Positions 52,383-60,614 of a stretch of 64,000 bases of DNA are shown in pieces (position 1 is the stretch's first letter; each line of letters begins with the position of its first letter). Source of the stretch: Ilumatobacter sp963746265. GTDB lineage: Bacteria; Actinomycetota; Acidimicrobiia; Acidimicrobiales; Ilumatobacteraceae. Under the pieces are notes generated by a model, which saw only the letters and a list, made by a program, of their open reading frames with translations, was not told the origin of the DNA and ran no database searches. The translations under genes and the position numbers were made by a program. The DNA is taken from contig CAVVAM010000010.1 of assembly GCA_963746265.1 (NCBI GenBank), positions 1 to 64,000 on the forward strand. Reading direction: 5' to 3'.

Positions 52383-53225
52383 TCAGCGTGACTGCAGGAG
52401 TGGATCGCCCAACGCGACGTCGAGGTCGGCTCGCCGCTGCTGAACGGTCTGGGCCGAGGCCTGCACCAGATCCTGACGGCCGGCCACGGCCGGGTCGGTG
52501 CGCAGCGCGACATCCGACTGGATCGCGCCGCGCAGACCGGCAGTGGCACCTTGCACGTTCTGCAGCGCTCGAGCGGTGGCCGGGTCGCTCGTCCCGGCCG
52601 CCAGCGCGGCCGCCCACCCTTCGAGTTCGACGATGCTGGGGCTCGTCGACTGCCAAGTCGCGGCGAGTTGCGCCGGGTCGTGGATCCGGAGGATCTCCAT
52701 CGACGCCTGGTCGTGCAGCCACCGGGCCCGACCCATGATGTCGGTGAGACGACTCGGTGGTGCGACGGCACCCACGGCGCCCGAGCGCTTCCTCGACGAC
52801 ATCCAGACGGCGACGCCGGCGACGACCAGCAGCCCGAGACCGAGCACCACGAGGAGCAGGATGCTGTCGTCGCTCAGTCCGCCGTCCTCCTCCGGGGCGG
52901 TCGTCGCCGCTGTCGGCGGTGCGGTCTGCTCGGGCGGCGGTGCGGTCTGCTCGGGCGGCGGTGCCGTCTGCTCGGGCGGCGGTGCCGTCTGCTCGGGCGG
53001 CGGCGTCGCCTCGGGCGGCGGTTGGGTCGCTTCCGGCGGTTGCGTCGCCTCACCACCTTCAGGTTCGGTCGCGTTCGGCAGCGACACGTCGGGCGGCAGC
53101 GTCACACCCGACAGTGCGCCGTCGCCGCCGCACGCACCCAGCAATGCGACGACCCCGACCACCGTCGCGACGACAACTCCCCGACGGGATCCGCCTCGGC
53201 CCGGTGCCCGACTCGCCTGCTGCAT
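52383..53225 (-). CDS. Repeat-bearing lipoprotein with membrane helix and helical domain (paralogue)
   Basis: 280-aa protein. The signal peptide ends in lipobox LLGACGG. A Pro-rich region with four PPPEQTA repeats follows, then a helix (SILLLVVLGLGLLVVAGVAV) with a basic stop, and a 130-residue helical domain (RLTDIMGRARWLHDQASMEI, IVELEGWAAALAAGTSDPAT, GLRGAIQSDVALRTDP). The domain order and the ELEG...GLRGA...VALR pattern match the lipoprotein encoded at 9242-10060, with a different repeat. ATG at 53223-53225 is preferred over GTG 53234 because GGAGGG then has proper spacing. Confidence 0.8.
   Translation of the reverse strand: MQQASRAPGRGGSRRGVVVATVVGVVALLGACGGDGALSGVTLPPDVSLPNATEPEGGEATQPPEATQPPPEATPPPEQTAPPPEQTAPPPEQTAPPPEQTAPPTAATTAPEEDGGLSDDSILLLVVLGLGLLVVAGVAVWMSSRKRSGAVGAVAPPSRLTDIMGRARWLHDQASMEILRIHDPAQLAATWQSTSPSIVELEGWAAALAAGTSDPATARALQNVQGATAGLRGAIQSDVALRTDPAVAGRQDLVQASAQTVQQRRADLDVALGDPLLQSR
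52916..53008. repeat. 21-bp tandem repeat inside the lipoprotein gene
   Basis: Four copies of a 21-base unit (GGTGCGGTCTGCTCGGGCGG plus one base) with a G/C variant, encoding PPPEQTA on the minus strand. It occupies the same linker position as the 15-bp repeat of the paralogous gene at 9242-10060. Confidence 0.9.
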
Positions 53226-53436
53226 GGTGATCACCCCTCCGGATCGATTCGCCGCTCATCGACGAATCCGGGAGCGTACGGTGACTCGGAGTCGGGTGCC
53301 AGTCGAGAACCCGGGGTCAGTGAGGCCGGCGGCACGACGGTGGCGGGACGAGCGCGCACGCACGACGTCCGAACGCTCCTGGCAGTCGCCGCCACCGTCT
53401 CGCGCACGCCAGTGTGTGAGCGACCGCCGGCCTGGC

Positions 53437-55434
53437 TCAGTCGACGGTCACCAGGTCGGCGTCAGGGGCATGCTCGCGGACCGCAACCGCGTCGCCGTAC
53501 AGCAGGTTGGTCGCGATCGCCGCCAACGGCGCGACGAACACGAACACCAGACCGACGAGCGCCGAGAACAACCAGAGCGGAACTGCGGTGACGAACAACA
53601 GGAGCAGGAGTGACACTCCCATCGCCGTGGCGAAGACGATGCCGTTGAGGACGGCGATCACCACGGCCGTGTGGAGCCAACGGCCGCGTACGAGCTCCGA
53701 GCTACGTCGCAGCGAGCCCGCTCCGTCTTCGCCGTCGTACGCGACCGCGTGCGGGATGAACTGGTACCGAACGAGCTGCCGGATCGCCCACGGGAGGCCG
53801 ATCACCGTGACGAGCAGTACCAACACGATGAAGTACGCCCGGAGGAACCCACCGAGCAGCGCACGGCGGTTCGACCAAGTGCACCGAGCCGCCGGCATGA
53901 CTCCGGTGAGACCACGTTCGTCACCGCGCAGGTAGTCGGCGACGAGCGAGTTCAGCGCAACATACGCCGCGAGGTGCGACAGGCTCCCGGCGAATATCGC
54001 GACGAAGAGATTGGTGCCGGACGATCCCTGGGCGAGTGCGAGAACGTCTCCGATGAACGGCAGGACCGCCGCGATCACTCCGATCACGGCAGCGATGGCG
54101 GCGGCGGGGATGAACAGGAGCCCGAGCAGGATGAACACCAGGGGGGTGCGCCAATACGTCGCCCCGGAGGCACGGATGATCTGGCCGGCCCGTCGACGGC
54201 GGCGGAGCGGTTCGGCCGCAACCACCGACCAGTCGGTCCGACCGACCAGGAACCTGACCAGCAACACCGCCACGACGAGTCCGAGGAGCACGCGCGTCGG
54301 TGACACCGAGAACGCGATCAGCGTCCCGGACCCGCGCTCGACCAGATCGCAGAACACCGAGATCACCGATGCGCCCTCGTTGTCGCCGGCCGGGATGACC
54401 ACGCTCGACGAGCGCAGCTCCTCGAACCACGGCATCGGTTCGAGCCACCGGTCCTTCACCGCCGGGCCGGTCGGGCCGTTGAACGGGCCACGCTGGCGCT
54501 CACCCCATCGCCCGTCGTATGAGACCCAGGCGAGCGGGTCGTCCGGATCGTCGACCGAATCCGGGAGCAGGACCACTTCGGGGGCGACCCGTACCGACGG
54601 ACCGGTCGTCGTGTCGCAGCCGAACCCCTCGGATGCGCCCCGGCCCAGGTACACCGCCGAGCCGAAGTAGCTCGCGTGCGAACCAGCCGACGAGTAGACC
54701 ACCGGGCGATCGCCCTCGCGTTCGAGCTTGTCGTCCAGCCACTCGGCCCGCTCGCCACCCTCGTGCTGCGAGTACCCCACCTCGACCGGCTCGGAGCTCA
54801 ACGCATCCTCGACCGAGGAGGCCTCGAAGAGGAGACTGATGCCTTCCCAGTCGCTCTCGTGCTTGTTGTTCCAGTCGTTGTAGTACCAGTAGATCCAGTA
54901 CTGCAGCACGAGCAGGTCGGGCTCGTCGTCCTGCTGCACGATGTGGGCGTACACGGTGGCGGGGCGATCACCGGTGTACTTCCGGAAGTCCCGTTCGAAG
55001 ACGCACCCGGGCGACAGTGCGCTCCCCGGGAAATCGAGGAAGAAGCCCTCCCCGAGCCCGACCAGGTCCGCCGCACCCGGCGCCCACTTGACGACCGGAT
55101 CTCCGGGGCCCATCTGACGCAGGGCGACCTCGGGGTTGTCGAGGACGACGTCGACCGAAGTGGGCAGATACTGCTCGCCGGCCGAATCGCACTCCTCGTC
55201 CTGCTGCTTGACCATGATGATCGGCGCGAATCGCTCGACCAACTGCTGGTCGGCGTCATCCGGGCTCTGAGCGGGCGCATCCGCGGATGCGGGCTCGACG
55301 ACGAGACCGAGCACCGAGACACAGGCCACCAGCGCGACGGTTGCGGTCTGCACGGGACGACGGTGCCGCCCGCCCCACCGAACCCGCGCCCTGTGCCCGA
55401 TCGCCTCGAGGAATGTCGTGCTACTCGTCGCCAC
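53437..55434 (-). CDS. Vps62-like extracytoplasmic domain fused to a multi-pass membrane region
   Basis: 665-aa protein. The signal segment (TATVALVACVSVLGLVVEPA) is followed by a roughly 320-residue domain with FAPIIMVKQQDEECDSAGEQ, LQYWIYWYYNDWNNKHESDW then EGISLLFE, and VYSSAGSHASYFGSAVYLG. The 'YW.yY..n......HEsDWEgi' and 'GSHASYF' elements belong to the Vps62 (vacuolar sorting 62) family. The C-terminal 300 residues contain about seven helices of a DUF6159-like membrane block (RALLGGFLRAYFIVLVLLVT, SLRRSSELVRGRWLHTAVVI). GTG 55434 follows GGGAGAAGCCAG. The 150 bases upstream have no gene. Confidence 0.82.
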   Translation of the reverse strand: MATSSTTFLEAIGHRARVRWGGRHRRPVQTATVALVACVSVLGLVVEPASADAPAQSPDDADQQLVERFAPIIMVKQQDEECDSAGEQYLPTSVDVVLDNPEVALRQMGPGDPVVKWAPGAADLVGLGEGFFLDFPGSALSPGCVFERDFRKYTGDRPATVYAHIVQQDDEPDLLVLQYWIYWYYNDWNNKHESDWEGISLLFEASSVEDALSSEPVEVGYSQHEGGERAEWLDDKLEREGDRPVVYSSAGSHASYFGSAVYLGRGASEGFGCDTTTGPSVRVAPEVVLLPDSVDDPDDPLAWVSYDGRWGERQRGPFNGPTGPAVKDRWLEPMPWFEELRSSSVVIPAGDNEGASVISVFCDLVERGSGTLIAFSVSPTRVLLGLVVAVLLVRFLVGRTDWSVVAAEPLRRRRRAGQIIRASGATYWRTPLVFILLGLLFIPAAAIAAVIGVIAAVLPFIGDVLALAQGSSGTNLFVAIFAGSLSHLAAYVALNSLVADYLRGDERGLTGVMPAARCTWSNRRALLGGFLRAYFIVLVLLVTVIGLPWAIRQLVRYQFIPHAVAYDGEDGAGSLRRSSELVRGRWLHTAVVIAVLNGIVFATAMGVSLLLLLFVTAVPLWLFSALVGLVFVFVAPLAAIATNLLYGDAVAVREHAPDADLVTVD

Positions 55435-55585
55435 CCTGGCTTCTCCCTCGTGCCTCTCGTCACGGACCGGCCACCCGTGCCGGCAGCGAGCGTAGCTGAC
55501 GCCCCGCGCCGCCTCTCTCATGTCGTGATGTCGTACCCCATCGAGCGATGCCGAACGGATCGACGTCCCGGCTAGCGTGCCGATC

Positions 55586-56266
55586 ATGCGCCGGCAGCAA
55601 CGGCCACTGGTGGCGCCCGATCGGTTCGGAACCCTGCTGGTCTTCCTGCTCGCAGCGTTCCTCGTATCGGGGGTGTCCGACGCCGGCTGGGTGAAGTTCC
55701 TGGGAGCGGGCCTCAATCTCGCGGCGCTGTTGGCGGGGTTCGCGGCAGCCGGCCTGTGGTCGGATCGGCGGCGGATCCTGATCCTGGTCACACTCGTGGT
55801 CGTCGGAGCGTTCCTCGTCGGATCCTTCTCCGAACCCAACTGGATCTCCGGTGTCGGCGCGTTGGCGCAAGCGTTCGTCCTGCTCGCGTTGTTGCTCGCG
55901 GTCACGCGCCGGGTGCTCGGCCACGAGCGGGTGGAGGTGCCCACGATCCTGGGGGCGATCGCCGGCTACCTGATCGTCGGCCTCATGTTCGCCTGGCTGT
56001 ATCTGGGCGTCAGGGACTTCGCCGGTGAACACATCCTCGAACCCGAAGAGGGCGGCCTCCCCGTCTACTACTCGTTCGTCGTGCTCACGACACTCGGCTT
56101 CGGCGACGTCACGCCCGTCAACGAGCTCGTGAAACGCATGACCGCAGTCGAGGCGATCGCGGGCCAGATCTTCCTGGCGACGCTGATCGCACGGCTCGTC
56201 TCGATGTACGGCTCGACGCCGCCGGGTCGGCCCGGTTCCGGTCCGCCAGACCGCGAGGTGGGATAG
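55586..56266 (+). CDS. Ion channel (two-pore-helix potassium channel type)
   Basis: 226-aa protein with about six helices. The C-terminal part is a pore module: YLIVGLMFAWLYLGVRDFAG, then SFVVLTTLGFGDVTPVNELV with selectivity filter TLGFGD near 167-172, and a last helix AIAGQIFLATLIARLVSMYG. GFGD in place of GYGD is a common variant. The first four helices form a small membrane head. ATG 55586 is used; a frame start 9 bases earlier is possible. Selectivity for K+ is inferred from the filter. Confidence 0.85.
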   Translation: MRRQQRPLVAPDRFGTLLVFLLAAFLVSGVSDAGWVKFLGAGLNLAALLAGFAAAGLWSDRRRILILVTLVVVGAFLVGSFSEPNWISGVGALAQAFVLLALLLAVTRRVLGHERVEVPTILGAIAGYLIVGLMFAWLYLGVRDFAGEHILEPEEGGLPVYYSFVVLTTLGFGDVTPVNELVKRMTAVEAIAGQIFLATLIARLVSMYGSTPPGRPGSGPPDREVG

Positions 56267-56358
56267 ATCGCCGTCGCAGCGCCCTTGCTACGCTCCGGAG
56301 TCGTCGCGACCGCCGCCCGGTACGCGATCGACGCCGACCACCGCGCGAGGGAGACGAA

Positions 56359-56739
56359 GTGCTCAGCACGAAGATCGGGGACTGGCAGATCGCGCGCGAC
56401 GTGTCCGAGTGGATCGAGATCGTTGCGATCGTCGTCATCGTCATCGCCATCGTGGCGGCGTTCTGGACGGGCGCCCGGACGTTGCTCCGAGGCTCGACCA
56501 CCGACGCCATCACGGCGTTCAAAGCACAGATCGCGCGCGGCCTGCTCGTGGGGCTCGACCTGTTGATCGCGGCAGACGTCATCCGCACCGTGACGCTCGA
56601 GCCGACGCTCGAGAACGTTGCGGCACTCGGGCTGCTCGTGGTCGTTCGCACGTTCCTGGCCTGGACGCTCGTGCTCGAAGCGGAGAACCGGTGGCCCTGG
56701 CAGGGGGACCGGACCGCGGCGGGCGCATCGACTGGGTGA
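56359..56739 (+). CDS. DUF1622 membrane protein
   Basis: 126-aa protein from GTG 56359 with three helices: IEIVAIVVIVIAIVAAFWTG, RGLLVGLDLLIAADVIRTV and LGLLVVVRTFLAWTLVLEAE. The 'gLEfliaADiirTv' and 'vv.iRt.l...L..E' pattern identifies DUF1622. Function unknown. The next gene starts 6 bases after the stop, so the two are probably co-transcribed. Confidence 0.88.
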   Translation: MLSTKIGDWQIARDVSEWIEIVAIVVIVIAIVAAFWTGARTLLRGSTTDAITAFKAQIARGLLVGLDLLIAADVIRTVTLEPTLENVAALGLLVVVRTFLAWTLVLEAENRWPWQGDRTAAGASTG

Positions 56740-56745
56740 CACACC

Positions 56746-57708
56746 GTGGCTGACGAGGCGATCGGCCGGCGGTGGCCGGGGTGGATCCCGCAGTTCACCG
56801 ACGTCCACCGTGTCGTGTTCGCGACCTACGACCAATGGCGCAACGACCGAACGCTCCGTCTCGGTGCCGGGCTCGCGTACTACGCCCTGTTCGCGATCGT
56901 GCCGTTCCTGGCTCTGACGGCAGCGCTCGCCGAAGCGTTGTTCGGTCTCGCCGGCGTCGAGGAGTACCTCGTCGACCGCATCCAGCAGTTGGGTGTCGCC
57001 GACGCCGACACCGCCGGTGCGTCGATCGCCGCCGAGCTCGAACGGCATTCGGTGCAGTCGTCACTCGGCCTGCTCGGCCTCGGCTCGCTGCTGTTCGCGT
57101 CGTCTTTGGTCTTCCTCGCCCTCGTCGATGCCGTGAACTCCATCTGGCACGTTCCCGTGCGATCGGGCATCCGCAACTCGGTCCGACGGCGGTTGACCTC
57201 GTTCCTGATGGTGCTGTCGACCGGGTTCGTGCTGATCGCCGGGCTCGCGATCTCGGCGATCAGCGGCGCCGTCGAACACCTCATCCCGGGCGGTGTCGAG
57301 ATCGTCGAGGCGTTGGCCGCACTGTTCGGTGCGCTGGCCTCGGCGTCGTCGTTGGTGGTGATCCTCGCGCTGCTGTTCCGCTACATCGGGCCCCGTCGTG
57401 TGCCCTGGACGGCGGCGATCCTCACCGCGCTCGTCACGACCGGTTTGATGGTCGTCGGCACCGAGGCGATCGGCTGGTATCTCCGAACCTTCGGGGGATC
57501 CTCGCTCAGCGGGGCGTTCGGTGCGGTGCTGTTGGCGCTGTCGTGGGTGTACTACGAGGCGCAGATCGTGCTCGTCGGCATCCAACTGGTCAAGGTCTTG
57601 AGTTGGCGAAGCGGGGTCGACGACGGTCGGGACCCACCGACCGACGACACCGACCACGATCTCCTCGGCACGCGTCATCCGGACACGAGAGGCGATGCGC
57701 ATCTATGA
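56746..57708 (+). CDS. YihY/BrkB family membrane protein
   Basis: 320-aa protein from GTG 56746 with six helices and the YihY/virulence factor BrkB pattern: RLGAGLAYYALFAIVPFLAL, LGSLLFASSLVFLALVDAVN, VVILALLFRYIGPRRVPWTA and GGSSLSGAFGAVLLALSWVY then YEAQIVLVG. The historical RNase BN label for this family is not supported. In an apparent operon with DUF1622. Confidence 0.92.
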   Translation: MADEAIGRRWPGWIPQFTDVHRVVFATYDQWRNDRTLRLGAGLAYYALFAIVPFLALTAALAEALFGLAGVEEYLVDRIQQLGVADADTAGASIAAELERHSVQSSLGLLGLGSLLFASSLVFLALVDAVNSIWHVPVRSGIRNSVRRRLTSFLMVLSTGFVLIAGLAISAISGAVEHLIPGGVEIVEALAALFGALASASSLVVILALLFRYIGPRRVPWTAAILTALVTTGLMVVGTEAIGWYLRTFGGSSLSGAFGAVLLALSWVYYEAQIVLVGIQLVKVLSWRSGVDDGRDPPTDDTDHDLLGTRHPDTRGDAHL

Positions 57709-57756
57709 TCTGAGAGGTCGAGGTCAGGGTGATCGCGACGACCGAAGGAGAAGTCC

Positions 57757-57942
57757 ATGATCCGTGCGCTGATCGGTGCCGCCATCATCTTTCTGGTGGC
57801 GACGTTCCCCGCCACCTGGCTGCTGATGCTGTTCCTCGGCAACGTCGGGCTCGACCTCTCGTATTGGGGTACTCTGCCCCTCGGCATCCTCGTCTCGGCC
57901 CTGATCGGTGGCGTCACGTCGCCGACGTTCGTGGTCCGATAG
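57757..57942 (+). CDS. Small two-helix membrane protein, hypothetical
   Basis: 61-aa protein with helices LIGAAIIFLVATFPATWLLM and LPLGILVSALIGGVTSPTFV. ATG 57757 follows GAAGGAGAAGTCC, a strong ribosome site. No family recognised. It lies 49 bases after the BrkB gene and 18 bases before the HerA-like gene. Confidence 0.65.
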   Translation: MIRALIGAAIIFLVATFPATWLLMLFLGNVGLDLSYWGTLPLGILVSALIGGVTSPTFVVR

Positions 57943-57960
57943 GCCTCGCCGAACGCGCTC

Positions 57961-59427
57961 GTGACCGACATGTCTGTCCGGGTCTACTCCGTCGACGGCC
58001 GCACGTTCGCCTTCGACGTGCCGCTCGCCCAGTCCATCCCCGTCGGGTCCTACGTCACCATCGAGACCGAGACCGACCACACCTACCTGGCGCAGGTGCT
58101 GGGCTCGACCATCCACGATGGGCGTCGCGATGACGATGGGTCGTCGACGGTGCAGATGCTCCACGGTCGCGGCACGCTGCTCTCGGAACTGGTCGACGGA
58201 CGATCGGCGGGACTGGACGGGGCAGAGGCGTTCGGCGCGGGAACGCTGACGCCGGCCGGCGCAGAGGTCGTCGACGAACACCTGAGCGCCGGACTCGGTG
58301 CGGAGGCTGCCATCGAGCTCGGTCGTCTTCGCCGGCCGAGCGGCGTCCCGGCCCGGCTGCGTGCCAAGGGCTTCGGACGACACACCTTCCTGTGTGGACA
58401 ATCGGGATCGGGGAAGACGTACACCCTGGGCGTGATCCTCGAACAGCTGCTCCTCGAGACCGACATCCGCATCGGTGTGCTCGATCCCAACTCCGATTAC
58501 GTGAACCTCGGCTCCGTGCGACCCCGTGAAGCCACCGCGTTCTCCTCCGACGAGTACGAGGCGCTGACCGAACGCTACGACGCGGTCGCCTCGGGGGTCC
58601 ACGTGTTCGGCGGTATCGGCTCGCCCGGTCGGCTCCAGGCCCGTTTCGGGCGTCTGCCGTTCCGACAGCAGACGATGGTGCTCGGTCTCGATCCGATCGA
58701 CCATGCCGAGGAGTACAACGCGTTCGTGCGAATCATTCGCCAGCTCGATTCCGACGCCTACAGCCTCGATGACGTCATGACCGCGATCCGATCGTCGTTC
58801 AACGACGATGCACGTCGGCTCGGGCTCCGGATCGAGAACCTCGGCATCCAGGAACAGACGATCTGGGCCGGCACCGATGCGCCGATCCTCGCGAAACTCC
58901 CCGACGATTGGCGGATGCTGGTCGCCGACACGGGCAGCCTGCCGTCGGCCGCCGAGGCGTCGATCGTCTCGGCGGCGCTCCTCTCCCACCTCTGGGAGCA
59001 TCGTCGTGCACGGGTCCCGACGATCATCGTGATCGACGAGGCGCACAACGTGTGCCCCCAGAACCCGGTCGACGCCAACCAGGCGCTCGCCACCGAGCTG
59101 GTGGTGCGGATCGCCGGCGAAGGTCGCAAGTTCGGGCTCTACCTGCTGCTGTCGACGCAGCGGCCGTCGAAGGTGCACCCGAACGTCATCTCGCAGTGCG
59201 ACAACCTGCTGCTCATGAAGATGAACTCGGCGTCGGACATCGCCAGCTTGAGCGAGACGTTCTCGTACGCCCCGAGCCATCTCGTCGAGCTCGCCGCCGG
59301 GTTCGGTCTCGGGGAGGGGTTGGCGGCCGGGAAGATCGCGCCGGACCCGCTGCTGTTCAAGAGCGGCAGCCGGCTGACGCTCGAAGGCGGCACCGACGTT
59401 CCGTCGTCGTGGGCACGGGCTCGCTGA
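57961..59427 (+). CDS. HerA/DUF87-type P-loop ATPase
   Basis: 488-aa protein from GTG 57961. The N-terminal 130 residues are a HAS-barrel-like beta domain (SVDGRTFAFDVPLAQSIPVG). The ATPase core follows with Walker A GQSGSGKT near 145, IGVLDPNSDYVNLG, Walker B TIIVIDEAHN near 355, and the sensor/Arg region LLLSTQRPSKVHPNVISQCD. HerA-type proteins are hexameric DNA translocases that work with NurA nuclease or SIR2/DUF4297 partners; none is adjacent here, so a stand-alone translocase is the cautious reading. The sequence lacks a nuclease domain. Confidence 0.88.
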   Translation: MTDMSVRVYSVDGRTFAFDVPLAQSIPVGSYVTIETETDHTYLAQVLGSTIHDGRRDDDGSSTVQMLHGRGTLLSELVDGRSAGLDGAEAFGAGTLTPAGAEVVDEHLSAGLGAEAAIELGRLRRPSGVPARLRAKGFGRHTFLCGQSGSGKTYTLGVILEQLLLETDIRIGVLDPNSDYVNLGSVRPREATAFSSDEYEALTERYDAVASGVHVFGGIGSPGRLQARFGRLPFRQQTMVLGLDPIDHAEEYNAFVRIIRQLDSDAYSLDDVMTAIRSSFNDDARRLGLRIENLGIQEQTIWAGTDAPILAKLPDDWRMLVADTGSLPSAAEASIVSAALLSHLWEHRRARVPTIIVIDEAHNVCPQNPVDANQALATELVVRIAGEGRKFGLYLLLSTQRPSKVHPNVISQCDNLLLMKMNSASDIASLSETFSYAPSHLVELAAGFGLGEGLAAGKIAPDPLLFKSGSRLTLEGGTDVPSSWARAR

Positions 59428-59545
59428 ACCTCCCACCTCGTCGCGAGCGATCAGGCCGGTGCTCGGCGGCAGGGAGCGCGGCGGCTACGTTCGGTGCGGG
59501 GAGTCAGCACGACCCGCTCGAAATCGATCTCGGAGGGAACAGCGC

Positions 59546-60499
59546 ATGTCCGATCAGACCGACGGCCCGGACCCGGCCGAGCCCACGCCCGACGGCGCGA
59601 CGCCGAACGAGCCGGCACCGCCCGCAACAGCGCCGGGCGTCACGCCCCCACCCGCTGCCACGGCGGCCGCCGACGGGGAAGCGGCCACAGCGGCATCGAC
59701 GTCGTGGCCGTCGAGCGCCAAGGTCTGGGTGGGTGTGCTGGTGGTCGTCGCACTCCTGGCCGGGGTCGCCGCGATCGTGGGGTTCTCCCAGGCGACATCC
59801 TCCGACGACGACCGGGCGACGGTCGAAGACGAACGCGACGCCGCGATCGTACGTGCGCAGGACGCCGAGCAGGAGCGGGACGAGCTGGCATCGGAGCTCG
59901 ACGAGACAGATGCAACGATCGACGGGTTGACGTCGGAGCTCGACTCGACCACGACCCGGCTCGAGGACGCCCAAGCCGACAACGAGGTCCTCTCGGCGTC
60001 GCTCGAGACCGAACGGTCCCGAGCCGACGACGCCGAGGCCGAGCTCGCGGCGATCGGTGAGGCCTTTCCGGTCACGGTCGAGACTTCGTTGGTCGGTCTC
60101 GACGTCGCCGGGAGCTACGCGATCTCGTTCACCGAGGCCTACTGCGACTTCGCGACCGGTTGTGGCACGACACCGCAGGCCAACCGGGCGATCATCGGTG
60201 TGACGCCGGAGAACTTCCTCGACATCACCGTCCCGGGCATCCTCCAGGCGGGTTTGTTCGCCATCAACGGGAGCCTCTACGGGATCACCGACAGCGAGAC
60301 GGCGATCCCCCCGTGTGGTGACGTCCCCCGACGGGGCCGGATCACGATCACCATCTTCCCGGCTTCGATCGTCGTGGCCGACGACGGCACCCGCACCGTC
60401 ACCAAGCTCGAGGCGACCATCACGCTCGATGCGCCGACGATCAACGAGTGCCCGGCGGGTCTCGTGTTCTGGGGTGCCGAACTGACACCGACCGGCTGA
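59546..60499 (+). CDS. Membrane-anchored coiled-coil protein, hypothetical
   Basis: 317-aa protein. A Pro/Ala-rich cytoplasmic head (about 50 residues) leads to one helix (VWVGVLVVVALLAGVAAIVG, about 60-80). A coiled coil with regular heptads follows (DAEQERDELASELDETDATI, LTSELDSTTTRLEDAQADNE). The C-terminal 130 residues form a beta-rich domain with four Cys (YCDFATGCGTTPQANRAIIG, PPCGDVP, NECPAG). No family recognised. The ATG follows CGGAGGGAACAGCGC. Confidence 0.75.
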   Translation: MSDQTDGPDPAEPTPDGATPNEPAPPATAPGVTPPPAATAAADGEAATAASTSWPSSAKVWVGVLVVVALLAGVAAIVGFSQATSSDDDRATVEDERDAAIVRAQDAEQERDELASELDETDATIDGLTSELDSTTTRLEDAQADNEVLSASLETERSRADDAEAELAAIGEAFPVTVETSLVGLDVAGSYAISFTEAYCDFATGCGTTPQANRAIIGVTPENFLDITVPGILQAGLFAINGSLYGITDSETAIPPCGDVPRRGRITITIFPASIVVADDGTRTVTKLEATITLDAPTINECPAGLVFWGAELTPTG

Positions 60500-60614
60500 T
60501 CGACGCCGATCACCGCGAGGGGTCGAACCGACCGAGCGCGCCACCGGTGACGGATCGAGGCGAGGAAACCGCACGCCTTGCACTGCAGGCAGCACGCCGC
60601 GGTAGGTTCTCGCA

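Noticed and set aside
57961..59427. HerA-NurA or HerA-SIR2 defence operon
   Set aside because: No nuclease, SIR2 or other known partner gene is next to it.
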